Shown piece after piece: positions 33,807 through 42,327 of a stretch of DNA of 64,000 nucleotides. The position numbers and the translations under genes are program-made. The stretch lies in assembly GCF_018224615.1 (NCBI RefSeq), contig NZ_JAGTUK010000002.1, forward strand, positions 62,001 through 126,000, read 5' to 3'. The stretch's first letter is position 1; each line of letters begins with the position of its first letter. This DNA comes from Microbacterium paraoxydans (GTDB lineage: Bacteria > Actinomycetota > Actinomycetes > Actinomycetales > Microbacteriaceae). Under the pieces are notes generated by a model, which saw only the letters and a program-made list of their open reading frames with translations, was not told the DNA's origin and searched no databases.

Positions 33807-34457
33807 TTGAACGTCGATGACGACATCCTGGCGGTAGCGCGCGGGCGGCTCCAGGCCGAGGCCGACGCCGTACGCGCCCTGATCGACACGATCGACGACA
33901 CCCTCGTCACCGCCGCCTCGATGATCCTCTCCGGCACGGGCAAGCTCTTCATCGGCGGCTCCGGCACCTCCGGCACGGTCGCCCGGCGCATGGCGCACAT
34001 CCTCTCCGTCACCGGCACGCCCTCGCTGCCCTTCTCGCCCATGGACGGCCTGCACGGAGCCTCCGGTGCCATCACCGCCGACGACCTCGTGCTGCTGATC
34101 TCCAACGGCGGCGCCTCCGACGAGGTCGTGCAGCTCGCCCGCATCGCCCGCGGCCGCGGCGCCCGTGTGATCGCCCTCACCCGCGGCCACGACACCCCCC
34201 TCGCGCGCCTCGCCGACCACAGCGTCGCCGTGGCCGTGCACCCCTCGGCCGACATCGGCGGCATCGTCGCCACCGGCGTCACCATCGCGCAGTCCGCGTG
34301 GGGCGACGCTCTCGCCGAAGTGCTCATGCGCGGCCGCGGCTACACGTGGGCCGAGTTCATGACCACGCACCCCGCCGGTGCCGTCGGACGACTCGAAGAC
34401 CTGCCCCGCGACCCGGCCCGCCTCACGGTGCCCCCGTTCGAGGAGGCAGCGCGATGA
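33807..34457 (+). CDS. SIS-domain sugar-phosphate isomerase
   Basis: A 216-residue SIS-domain protein of the 6-phospho-3-hexuloisomerase / arabinose-phosphate isomerase type. SIS motifs: GTGKLFIGGSGTSGTVARRM and VLLISNGGASDEVVQLARIA; the C-terminal TTHPAGAVGR is typical of KdsD-like enzymes. AAGGGAG (33794-33800) lies 6 nt before TTG 33807, a better distance than to GTG 33804. It starts the polyol operon and overlaps the next gene by ATGA. It should interconvert a ketose and aldose phosphate generated by the operon's kinases. Confidence 0.85.
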   Translation: MNVDDDILAVARGRLQAEADAVRALIDTIDDTLVTAASMILSGTGKLFIGGSGTSGTVARRMAHILSVTGTPSLPFSPMDGLHGASGAITADDLVLLISNGGASDEVVQLARIARGRGARVIALTRGHDTPLARLADHSVAVAVHPSADIGGIVATGVTIAQSAWGDALAEVLMRGRGYTWAEFMTTHPAGAVGRLEDLPRDPARLTVPPFEEAAR

Positions 34458-35947
34458 TCGACGTCGTCGCCGGGGTCGACAGCTCCACGCAGTCGTGCAC
34501 GGTCGAACTGCGCGACGCCGCCACCGGTGCGCTCGTCTCCACCGGGCGCGCCCCGCACCCGGTCACGCACCCGCCCGTCAGCGAGCAGGACCCCGAGGCG
34601 TGGTGGGCCGCCCTGGTCGCGGCGATGGCCGAGGCCCGTCGCGGCGTGGACGTGCGCATCGTCGCCGTGGGCGTCGGCGCACAGTGCCACGGACTCGTCG
34701 TGTCCGACGCGGACGGCCGCGTGCTCCGCCCCGCCCGGCTGTGGAACGACACCACCTCCGCCCCGCAGGCCGCCGCCCTGCTCGCGCAGCACCCCGCCGC
34801 CTGGTGGGCGCAGGAGATCGGGATCGTGCCCTCCGCGGCCATCACCGTGTCGAAGCTCGCGCTCCTCGCCCAGACCGAACCGGAGACCCTCGCCCGCGCG
34901 CGCCACCTCTCCGTGCCGCACGACTGGCTGACGTACCGCCTCACCGGCCGCCGCGTGACCGACCGCTCCGACGCCTCCGGCACGGGCTACTACTCCGCCG
35001 CCACGGGCCGCTGGCGCACCGACATCCTCGACGAGGCGGTGGGCGAGCGCGACTGGGCGCCGCTGCTGCCCGAGGTGCTCGGACCCGACGAGTCCGCCGG
35101 ACGCATCCTCCCCGCGGCTGCCGACGCCCTCGGCATCGACCGCGACGCGCAGGTGAGCGCGGGCGGCGGTGACCAGCACCTCGCCGCCCAGGGCATCGGG
35201 CTGGCCGAGGGCGACGTCGCGTACAGCCTCGGCACGTCCGGCGTCGTGTTCGCCACCACACCCCACCCGGTCGCCGACGTCACCGGGGCCGTGGACGGCG
35301 TCGCCAACGTCACCGGCGGGTACCTGCCGCTCGTGTGCACGCTCAACGCCACCAAGGTCACCGACACGGTCGCACGACTCCTCGGCGTCGACCACGCCGA
35401 GCTCACCGCGCTCGCACTCGCCGCCCCGCTCGACCCGGAGCGCCCCGTGCTCGCCGCCTACCTCGACGGGGAGCGCTCGCCGCGGCTCCCCTCCGCCCGG
35501 GGCATGCTCGCCGGGATCACCACCGCCACCAGCCGCGAGCAGCTCGCACTGGCGGCGTTCGAGGGCGTCGCGCTGGGACTGCTCCGCGGAGAGCGCGCGC
35601 TCGCGGCGCTCGGCATCCCCACCACGGGCCACACCATCGCGATCGGCGGCGGCGCCCGCTCCCTCGCCTACCGGCAGGTGATCGCCGACCTCACCCAGCG
35701 CCCCGTGCACACGGTCGACGCGCCCGAAGGCACCGCGCGAGGAGCCGCGATCCAGGCCGCCGCCGTGCACCGCGGAGAGACCGTCGCCGCCGTGACCGCC
35801 GCCTGGCGCCCCGCCACCACCTCGGTGACCGAGCCCGCCGCCGACCGCAGCGACGTGTGGGACCGCTACCTGCACCTCGCCGACCTGCAGGCCGAGCAGG
35901 CCCCGGTCCCGCAGCTTTCACAGGAGAGAGAGGACACTCATGTCTGA
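34454..35947 (+). CDS. Xylulokinase-like FGGY kinase, copy 2
   Basis: A 497-residue FGGY kinase. N-terminal loop GVDSSTQSCTVELRD, substrate region GVGAQCHGLVVSD, ARLWNDTTSAPQA, catalytic Asp in GGGDQHLAAQGIG, and IGGGARSLAYRQV for adenosine binding. It is 61 residues longer than copy 1 because of a C-terminal extension. Embedded between a SIS isomerase and a polyol dehydrogenase, it likely phosphorylates the ketose (xylulose, ribulose or fructose) made by the dehydrogenase. It overlaps both neighbours (ATGA; 8 nt). Confidence 0.88.
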   Translation: MIDVVAGVDSSTQSCTVELRDAATGALVSTGRAPHPVTHPPVSEQDPEAWWAALVAAMAEARRGVDVRIVAVGVGAQCHGLVVSDADGRVLRPARLWNDTTSAPQAAALLAQHPAAWWAQEIGIVPSAAITVSKLALLAQTEPETLARARHLSVPHDWLTYRLTGRRVTDRSDASGTGYYSAATGRWRTDILDEAVGERDWAPLLPEVLGPDESAGRILPAAADALGIDRDAQVSAGGGDQHLAAQGIGLAEGDVAYSLGTSGVVFATTPHPVADVTGAVDGVANVTGGYLPLVCTLNATKVTDTVARLLGVDHAELTALALAAPLDPERPVLAAYLDGERSPRLPSARGMLAGITTATSREQLALAAFEGVALGLLRGERALAALGIPTTGHTIAIGGGARSLAYRQVIADLTQRPVHTVDAPEGTARGAAIQAAAVHRGETVAAVTAAWRPATTSVTEPAADRSDVWDRYLHLADLQAEQAPVPQLSQEREDTHV

Positions 35948-36995
35948 GATCCCGTCCACGATGACCGCCAGCGTGCTGCGGGGGGTGAAGGACCTCGCCC
36001 TCGAGCAGCGCCCCGTCCCCACGCCCGCCGCCGACGAGGTGCTCGTGGAGGTCGCGAGCGTCGGCGTCTGCGGCTCCGACGTGCACTACTACGAGCACGG
36101 CCGCATCGGCCCCTACGTCGTCGACACCCCGCTGATCCTCGGCCACGAGGTGAGCGGCCGCATCGTCGCGGTCGGCGCCGACGTCGACCCGTCCCGGGTG
36201 GGGGAGCGCGTCGCGATCGAGCCGCAGCGGCCCTGCCGTCGCTGTGACTTCTGCCGCGCGGGCGACTACAACCTCTGCCCGCAGATGAAGTTCTACGCGA
36301 CGCCCCCGGTCGACGGCGCGTTCTGCGACTACGTGCTCATCCAGGACGACTTCGCCTACGCGGTGCCCGACGCGATCAGCGACCACGCCGCCGCCCTCAT
36401 GGAGCCGCTGTCGGTCGGTATCGCGGCAGCGCAGAAGGGCGGCATCAAGGTGGGCGACACCGTGCTCATCGCGGGCGGTGGCCCCATCGGCATCATCGCG
36501 GCGCAGGTCGCGAAGGCGTTCGGCGCGGTCGACGTGGTCGTGGCCGACATCAACCCGGCCCGGCGTGAGCTCGCCGCCTCCTACGGTGCCCGCGTGGTCG
36601 ACCCCGCGGCCGAGTCCACGGAGGACCTCGCCGCGAACGTGTTCATCGACGCGTCCGGCGCGACCCCCGCGATCGTGAACGGCATCCGCTCCACCCGGGC
36701 GGGCGGCACCGTGGTGCTGGTCGGTAGCGCGGACGAGTTCCCGCTGTCGGTGCCCGACGTGGCGATGCGCGAGCTCAACGTCACCGGGATCTTCCGCTAC
36801 ACCGGCACGTGGCCCATCGCCCGCGCGCTGCTCGAGTCGGGACAGGTCGAGCTCGACTCGCTCGTGACCCACGTGTACGGCATCGAGCAGGTGGAGGAGG
36901 CGCTGTCGGGCGAAGGATCGGTCGACTCCCTCAAGCGCATCGTCCTGCCGCGCGTGCGCCGCGTGGACGAGCCCTCCGTCAGGGCCGCGTCATGA
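35940..36995 (+). CDS. Zinc-dependent polyol dehydrogenase (sorbitol/xylitol dehydrogenase type)
   Basis: A 351-residue medium-chain dehydrogenase. Catalytic zinc ligands: Cys in GVCGSDVHYYEHGRIG, His-Glu in LGHEVSG; the structural zinc lobe is complete (CRRCDFCRAGDYNLC). The nucleotide site is AGGGPIGIIAAQVAKAFGA, and the acid end of the beta strand (VVVADIN) indicates NAD+. YYEHGRIG and FYATPPVDGAFCDYV are typical of sorbitol/xylitol dehydrogenases. It should oxidise an imported polyol to a ketose for the adjoining kinase. Confidence 0.92.
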   Translation: MSEIPSTMTASVLRGVKDLALEQRPVPTPAADEVLVEVASVGVCGSDVHYYEHGRIGPYVVDTPLILGHEVSGRIVAVGADVDPSRVGERVAIEPQRPCRRCDFCRAGDYNLCPQMKFYATPPVDGAFCDYVLIQDDFAYAVPDAISDHAAALMEPLSVGIAAAQKGGIKVGDTVLIAGGGPIGIIAAQVAKAFGAVDVVVADINPARRELAASYGARVVDPAAESTEDLAANVFIDASGATPAIVNGIRSTRAGGTVVLVGSADEFPLSVPDVAMRELNVTGIFRYTGTWPIARALLESGQVELDSLVTHVYGIEQVEEALSGEGSVDSLKRIVLPRVRRVDEPSVRAAS

Positions 36996-38491
36996 GCGAG
37001 ACGCTGCTGTCGGTCGACGGGGTCTCGAAGTCGTTCCCCGGCGTGAAGGCCCTCGACGACGTGTCGTTCGACGTGCGCCCCGGGACCGTGCACGCCCTGT
37101 GCGGCGAGAACGGCGCCGGCAAGTCCACGCTCATGAAGATCATCAACGGGATCTACCAGCCCGACGCCGGCACCGTCCGCGTGCGCGGCGAAGAGGTGCG
37201 CATCAAGAACCCGATCGACGCCCGCGCCCGCGGCATCGCGATGATCTCCCAGGAGCTCAACTACGTGCCGGGCATGACCATCGCGGAGAGCTTCTTCCTC
37301 GGCCGCCTGCCCATGAAGTACGGCAAGGTCGACTGGAAGCACATCCGCAGCGAGGCCCGCCGCATCCTCGCCGAGGAGGGACTCGACTTCTCCATCAACC
37401 GGCGCCTGGGCACCCTCACGGTGTCGGAGATCCAGACCCTGGAGATCCTCCGCGCGGTCTATCACAGCGCCGACGTGCTGATCATGGACGAGCCGACCTC
37501 GGCCATCGCGCACAGGGAGGTCGAGTCGCTGTTCGCGAAGATCCGCGACCTGCGCGCCCAGGGCAAGTCGATCATCTACATCTCGCACAAGATGGACGAG
37601 GTCTTCGAACTCGCCGACGACATCAGCGTGCTGCGCGACGGCACCGTCGTCAGCTCGCAGCCCGCATCGGAGATCACCTCGAGCCAGGTGATCGCGCAGA
37701 TGGTGGGCCGCGACCTCGACCACCAGTCCTACCCGAAGGAGAAGGTCGAGATCGGCGACACGGTCTTCCGTGCCACCGGGCTGTCGGCCGCCCGCATGTT
37801 CGAGGACATCGACCTGCACATCCGGGCGGGCGAGATCGTCGGGCTCGCCGGGCTCATCGGCGCGGGACGCAGCGAGGTCATCCGCGCGGTGTTCGGCCTG
37901 GACAAGCTCGACGCCGGGGAGATCGAGGTCGACACGAAGGCCGTGAAGATCAAGAACCCCACCCAGGCGATCAAGGCGGGCGTCGCGATGCTGTCCGAGG
38001 ACCGGCGCCTGGTGGGCATCGTGCCGCAGCTGAGCATCATGAAGAACGCCACGCTCGCGAGCCTGCGCAAGGTGATCCGCGGCGGCTTCGCCCGTCGCCG
38101 CGAGGAGGAGCAGCTCGTCACCGAGTACTTCCAGAAGATGAACGTCAAGGCGCCCAGCCTGCAGACGCGCATCGCGAACCTCAGCGGCGGCAACCAGCAG
38201 AAGGTGCTGCTCGCCCGCTGGCTGATCGCCGACCCGAAGGTGCTGCTGCTCGACGAGCCCACCCGCGGCATCGACGTGGGCGCGAAGTTCGAGATCTACA
38301 AGATCATGACCGAGCTCGCCCGCCAGGGCCGCGGCATCCTCATGATCTCGTCCGAGCTCCCCGAGCTCATCGGCATGTGCGACCGCATCTACGTGATGTC
38401 GGCCGGACGCCTCACCGCGGAGCTGACGCCCGATCAGTTCTCGCAGGAAACCATCCTCACCTACGCCATGAATGAAATCGAGGTGGCATGA
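36992..38491 (+). CDS. CUT2 ABC importer, double ATPase (RbsA type)
   Basis: A 499-residue protein with two ABC domains, as in ribose and fructose importers. Domain 1: Walker A GENGAGKSTL, Walker B LIMDEPTSAI, with the signature degenerate (LTVSEIQTLEI). Domain 2 has a degenerate Walker A (GLIGAGRSEV) but an intact signature LSGGNQQKV and Walker B LLLDEPTRGID; this asymmetry is normal for the family. Overlaps the dehydrogenase and permease genes by ATGA. Confidence 0.94.
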   Translation: MSETLLSVDGVSKSFPGVKALDDVSFDVRPGTVHALCGENGAGKSTLMKIINGIYQPDAGTVRVRGEEVRIKNPIDARARGIAMISQELNYVPGMTIAESFFLGRLPMKYGKVDWKHIRSEARRILAEEGLDFSINRRLGTLTVSEIQTLEILRAVYHSADVLIMDEPTSAIAHREVESLFAKIRDLRAQGKSIIYISHKMDEVFELADDISVLRDGTVVSSQPASEITSSQVIAQMVGRDLDHQSYPKEKVEIGDTVFRATGLSAARMFEDIDLHIRAGEIVGLAGLIGAGRSEVIRAVFGLDKLDAGEIEVDTKAVKIKNPTQAIKAGVAMLSEDRRLVGIVPQLSIMKNATLASLRKVIRGGFARRREEEQLVTEYFQKMNVKAPSLQTRIANLSGGNQQKVLLARWLIADPKVLLLDEPTRGIDVGAKFEIYKIMTELARQGRGILMISSELPELIGMCDRIYVMSAGRLTAELTPDQFSQETILTYAMNEIEVA

Positions 38492-39531
38492 CAATGCTCT
38501 CCAACCTGAAGCGACTCGAGGTGAACCGCTACTCGATCTACATCATCCTGCTGGTGGTGATCGTCGCGGCGAGCTTCCTGAGCCCGAACTTCCTGAGCTC
38601 GGACAACATCTTCAACGTGCTGCGCCAGGTGGCGGTGATCACGATCCTCGCGTTCGGCGCGATGACGCTCATCATCGGCGGCATGATCGACCTGTCCGCG
38701 GGTGCCGTCATGGCGTTCGCCGGGGTCGTGTCGGTCCTGGTGTACAAGTCGACCGGCAACCTGCTGCTCGCGATCCTCGCCGGCATCCTCATCGGCATGC
38801 TGTGCAACCTCGTGAACGCGTTCCTCGTGGCGACCCTGAAGACGCCCGCGTTCATCGTGACGCTCGGCATGATGCTGATGGCCCGCGGGGCGGTGCTGGA
38901 GCTGACGCAGGGGCAGAACGTGCTGCAGCTGGGCGACTTCATCCTCATCGGCCAGGGCAACCTCGGCTGGCTGCCGATCCCCGTGCTGGTGCTCATCGGC
39001 GTGACCATCGTGATCTGGTATCTGATGAACCAGACCCGCTATGGCCGCTCCGTCTACGCGGTCGGCGGCAACGAGGAGGCGGCGCGCGCCGCGGGCATCT
39101 CGGTCGAGCGCGTGAAGTACCAGGCGTTCCTCGTCAACGGCGCCCTGGTGGGCATCGCGGGCGTGATCTTCATGTCGCGCGTCAACGCCGGGCTCCCCAA
39201 CGCGGGCGTCGGCTACGAGCTGCAGGCCATCACCGCGCCGATCATCGGTGGCACGAGCTTCTCCGGCGGCGTCGGCACCGTCATGGGCACCCTCGCCGGT
39301 GCGCTGATCGTCGGCATCCTCGGCAACATCATGAACCTCATCGGGATCGGCTCCTACATCCAGCAGATCGTGATGGGCGCGATCATCGTCGTCGCCGTCG
39401 CCTACGACGTGTTCAGCAAGCGCGGCAAGGCGAAGACCACGATCCTCAAGTCCGACGCGAAGGGCGACCCGTTCCCCGTCGGAACCCCCTCGTCCGCATC
39501 CGACCCGGGAGGCGGCAGGACCACGTCCTGA
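38488..39531 (+). CDS. CUT2 ABC importer, permease (RbsC type)
   Basis: A 347-residue permease of the ribose/xylose/fructose type with about ten helices, including GGMIDLSAGAVMAFAGVVSV and the conserved loop GGNEEAARAAGISVERVK that contacts the ATPase. The C-terminal 30 residues are a hydrophilic tail. ATG at 38488 overlaps the ATPase stop; ATG at 38494 is an alternative. One permease gene suffices because the CUT2 channel is a homodimer. Confidence 0.93.
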   Translation: MTMLSNLKRLEVNRYSIYIILLVVIVAASFLSPNFLSSDNIFNVLRQVAVITILAFGAMTLIIGGMIDLSAGAVMAFAGVVSVLVYKSTGNLLLAILAGILIGMLCNLVNAFLVATLKTPAFIVTLGMMLMARGAVLELTQGQNVLQLGDFILIGQGNLGWLPIPVLVLIGVTIVIWYLMNQTRYGRSVYAVGGNEEAARAAGISVERVKYQAFLVNGALVGIAGVIFMSRVNAGLPNAGVGYELQAITAPIIGGTSFSGGVGTVMGTLAGALIVGILGNIMNLIGIGSYIQQIVMGAIIVVAVAYDVFSKRGKAKTTILKSDAKGDPFPVGTPSSASDPGGGRTTS

Positions 39532-39576
39532 CCCCTCCGCACCGCTTCACCCCACCCACAGAAACAGGAGAAGACA

Positions 39577-40587
39577 ATGAAGAGTCTTACCCGCAGGATC
39601 ATCGCGATCGGCGCCGCTGCCGCCGCGGCGATCAGTCTCGCCGGCTGCGCCGTCACCACCGGGAACCCGACCGGGAACGGCGGCGGAGGCGCCTCGGAGG
39701 AGAAGGACGAGTACCGCGTCGCGTACATCGCCCGCGCCCAGGCCGACTCGTTCGCCGCCTGGCTCGCGAACGAGATGAAGGCCGAGGCCGACAACTACGA
39801 CGACATCACGCTCGAGGTGTTCGACGGCCAGGCCGACGACGAGATCGAGAACAAGATGATCGAGAACGCGATCGCCAACCGTTTCGACGCGATCATCATC
39901 CAGGCGAACAACGCCGACGCGCAGCTGCCCTACATCCAGCAGTCGATCGACGCGGGCATCGTGACCATCACCACGAACCCGCGCGTCGAGGGCCTGAGCG
40001 GTGGCAGCTCGGTCGACGCCGACCCGTACAAGCAGGGTGCCGTGGTCGCCGAGCTCGCCGTGGAGCAGATCCCCGACGGCGCGAACGTCGTGGTGCTGAA
40101 CGGCCCAGCGGGCAACTTCCACAGCACGGCCCGCCGTGACGCGTGGGAGAAGGAGTTCTTCGCGAAGCGCCCCGACGTGAAGATCGTCGCGGAGGACATC
40201 GCGAACTGGAACAAGGACGAGGCCATGACCCTCATGGAGGACTGGTCGCTCGCCAACCCGAAGATCGACGCGATCATCTCGATGAACGACAACATGGCGT
40301 CTGGCGCCCTGGAGGCCGTGAAGGGCAAGGGCGGCTTCGACGGCATCCTCGCGTTCGGCGTGGACGGCACCCCGGAGGCCACGCTGCTGATCGAGGCGGG
40401 CACCATGACGGCGACCTCGCTGCAGAACGCCCGCGAGCTCGCGCAGCTCAACCTCAAGGCCGTGCACGACCTACTCACGGGCGCCGAGGACGAGGTGAAC
40501 GTCGACATCGGCAACCCGCTGATCACGAAGGACAACGTGCAGGAGTACATCGACCTGTACAAGGAAGCCGGACTCCTGGATCAGTGA
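39577..40587 (+). CDS. CUT2 ABC importer, sugar/polyol-binding lipoprotein (RbsB type)
   Basis: A 336-residue periplasmic-binding-like lipoprotein (lipobox SLAGC, Cys24). The RbsB fold is evident: YRVAYIARAQADSFAAWLAN, NRFDAIIIQANNADAQ, NAMNDN-like sequence in AIISMNDNMASGALEAV, and FGVDGTPEAT. It has an AACAGGAGAAG ribosome binding site 6 nt before the ATG and follows the permease by 45 nt. In this operon its ligand should be the polyol or sugar that the dehydrogenase and kinases handle. Confidence 0.93.
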   Translation: MKSLTRRIIAIGAAAAAAISLAGCAVTTGNPTGNGGGGASEEKDEYRVAYIARAQADSFAAWLANEMKAEADNYDDITLEVFDGQADDEIENKMIENAIANRFDAIIIQANNADAQLPYIQQSIDAGIVTITTNPRVEGLSGGSSVDADPYKQGAVVAELAVEQIPDGANVVVLNGPAGNFHSTARRDAWEKEFFAKRPDVKIVAEDIANWNKDEAMTLMEDWSLANPKIDAIISMNDNMASGALEAVKGKGGFDGILAFGVDGTPEATLLIEAGTMTATSLQNARELAQLNLKAVHDLLTGAEDEVNVDIGNPLITKDNVQEYIDLYKEAGLLDQ

Positions 40588-40673
40588 CACCAGGTCGGGG
40601 GAGCGGGCACCCGCCCGTTCCCCCGACCCGTGCCGCCCACACCCCGCCCACCCCTCTCGACGGAGGAACCCCG

Positions 40674-41288
40674 ATGCGCGCACTCCCCGCCGCCGACGCC
40701 CCCGCCCTCGTGCGCGCGCTGGCCGCCGACGGCCGCCCGTTCCTGCTGGGTATCGTCGGCGCTCCCGGCGCCGGGAAGTCCACGCTCGCCGCAGCCCTGG
40801 GAGAGCCGGTGCTGCCGATGGACGGGTTCCACCTCGCCAACGAACGCCTCGACCGTCTCGGACTGCGTCACCGCAAGGGCGCTCCGGAGACCTTCGACGT
40901 GCACGGCTTCGTCGCCCTGCTCGCCCGACTGCGCGCGGGCGAGGCCGTGCTGGCCCCGCGCTTCGACCGCGAGCTCGACGCCGCGGTCGCCGGCGCCCTC
41001 CCGCTCTCCCCGCTCGACCGCGTGATCGTGGTCGAGGGGAACTACCTGCTGCACGACGCGGACGGCTGGGAGCGCGTGCGCCCCCTGCTCGACGAGGTCT
41101 GGTACCTCGACGTGCCCGACGACCTCCGCGTGCGCCGCCTCGTCGCCCGCCACGAGGCGCACGGCCGGTCGCACGCCGACGCCGTCGCCTGGGCCACCGA
41201 CGTCGACGGCCCCAACGCCGTCCTCATCCGCGCCACCCGTCACCGGGCCGACGCGATCCTCACCCCGACCGAAGGAGTCGACGCATGA
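40674..41288 (+). CDS. FrcK-like nucleoside/fructose kinase family protein
   Basis: A 204-residue P-loop kinase of the uridine kinase/pantothenate kinase superfamily. Walker A is GAPGAGKST (about 29-37); PMDGFHLANERLDRLG and RKGAPETFDVHGF are family signatures shared with FrcK, the kinase of the rhizobial fructose ABC operon; VVEGNYLL is the Walker B region. GGAGG lies 7 nt before the ATG. Presence next to an RbsABC-type importer parallels frcBCAK. Its substrate is probably a small sugar or polyol. Confidence 0.87.
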   Translation: MRALPAADAPALVRALAADGRPFLLGIVGAPGAGKSTLAAALGEPVLPMDGFHLANERLDRLGLRHRKGAPETFDVHGFVALLARLRAGEAVLAPRFDRELDAAVAGALPLSPLDRVIVVEGNYLLHDADGWERVRPLLDEVWYLDVPDDLRVRRLVARHEAHGRSHADAVAWATDVDGPNAVLIRATRHRADAILTPTEGVDA

Positions 41289-42055
41289 GCGTCATGGAAG
41301 CATTCGCCCTCACCGACCGCACCGCCCTCGTCACCGGCGCCACCCGTGGTCTCGGCCGGGAGTTCGCCCGCGCGCTCGCCGAGGCCGGGGCCGACGTGGT
41401 CGTGCACGGCCGCGACGAGGCCGCCGCCAGGGCGACCGCCGCCGAGATCGAGGCCGTCGGCCGCCGCGCCTGGGTCGTGCTCGGCGACCTGACCGACCGC
41501 GCCTCGGTCGACCGCATCGCCGCGGAGGCCATCGAGGCCACGGGCGGGCGGCTCGACATCCTCGTCAACAACGCCGGTGCGTGCATCCACCGCCCGGCGC
41601 TGGAGGTGACGGACGACGAGTGGTCGCACGTGATCGACACCAACCTCACCGCGCTGTGGCGGATGTCGCAGACGGTCGGCGCGCACATGGTGGCGCGCGG
41701 CTCCGGGTCGATCGTGAACGTCGGCTCCATCTCCGCGCAGATCGTGAACCGGCCGCAGATGCAGCCCGCGTACAACGCCTCCAAGGCCGCGGTGCACCAC
41801 CTGACCAAGTCGCTCGCGGCGGAGTGGGCGCCGTCCGGCGTGCGCGTGAACGCCGTGGCCCCCGGCTACATCAAGACGGACATGTCGCCGGTGGACGAGC
41901 CGCGGTTCCGCCGGTTCTGGATCGAGGATTCCGCTCAGCAGCGTTACGCCACCCCGAGCGAGGTCAGCCCGTCCGTCGTGTTCCTCGCCTCTGACGCGGC
42001 GAGCTTCATGTCGGGTACCGTGCTCGTGGTCGACGGCGGCTACACGCTGTTCTGA
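41285..42055 (+). CDS. SDR family oxidoreductase
   Basis: A 256-residue classical short-chain dehydrogenase: cofactor loop TGATRGLGREFARAL, NNAG motif in LVNNAGACIHRP, catalytic Ser in VNVGSISAQI and the YNASK motif (Tyr and Lys), ending with SGTVLVVDGGYTLF. The HGRDEAAAR turn could accept NAD(P). Similar proteins oxidise polyols, deoxy-gluconate or ketose alcohols. It overlaps the kinase by ATGA and is last in the operon; a terminator hairpin follows at 42070. Confidence 0.9.
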   Translation: MSVMEAFALTDRTALVTGATRGLGREFARALAEAGADVVVHGRDEAAARATAAEIEAVGRRAWVVLGDLTDRASVDRIAAEAIEATGGRLDILVNNAGACIHRPALEVTDDEWSHVIDTNLTALWRMSQTVGAHMVARGSGSIVNVGSISAQIVNRPQMQPAYNASKAAVHHLTKSLAAEWAPSGVRVNAVAPGYIKTDMSPVDEPRFRRFWIEDSAQQRYATPSEVSPSVVFLASDAASFMSGTVLVVDGGYTLF

Positions 42056-42069
42056 TCGCGAGACACACG

Positions 42070-42106
42070 CGAACGCCCGCTCCCGGGGGAGGAGAGCGGG
42101 CGTTCG
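42070..42106. terminator. Terminator between the polyol operon and the convergent APC operon
   Basis: Thirteen-base-pair perfect stem (42070-42082 with 42094-42106), 11-nt loop, lying between two convergent stop codons, so it can serve both directions. Confidence 0.88.
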
Positions 42107-42117
42107 TGCGTGCGGGG

Positions 42118-42327
42118 TCAGTCCTCGCCGTCGGCCTCGGGCATGCCGGGGCCGGGACCGGGGCGCACCTCGGCGTCGTCGCGGATGTCCACCCGCGTGG
42201 TGCCGTCGTGCTCGGACACCTCGATGCGCGGGGCGGCGTCGTCTTCGGTCGCGTCGGGCGCGGTCGTGAGCTGATCGTGCCGGTTCTCGTCGAACGAGCG
42301 GTCGTCGGTGGCTTCAGGCGTGCTCAT
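42118..42327 (-). CDS. Small acidic hydrophilic protein, function unknown
   Basis: A 69-residue protein, predicted disordered and strongly acidic (many Asp/Glu), with no recognised domain. Its start overlaps the end of the APC permease gene by 14 nt on the same strand, and GGAGAAC precedes the ATG, so it is probably translationally coupled to it. The base composition is coding-like. I give no function. Confidence 0.6.
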   Translation of the reverse strand: MSTPEATDDRSFDENRHDQLTTAPDATEDDAAPRIEVSEHDGTTRVDIRDDAEVRPGPGPGMPEADGED

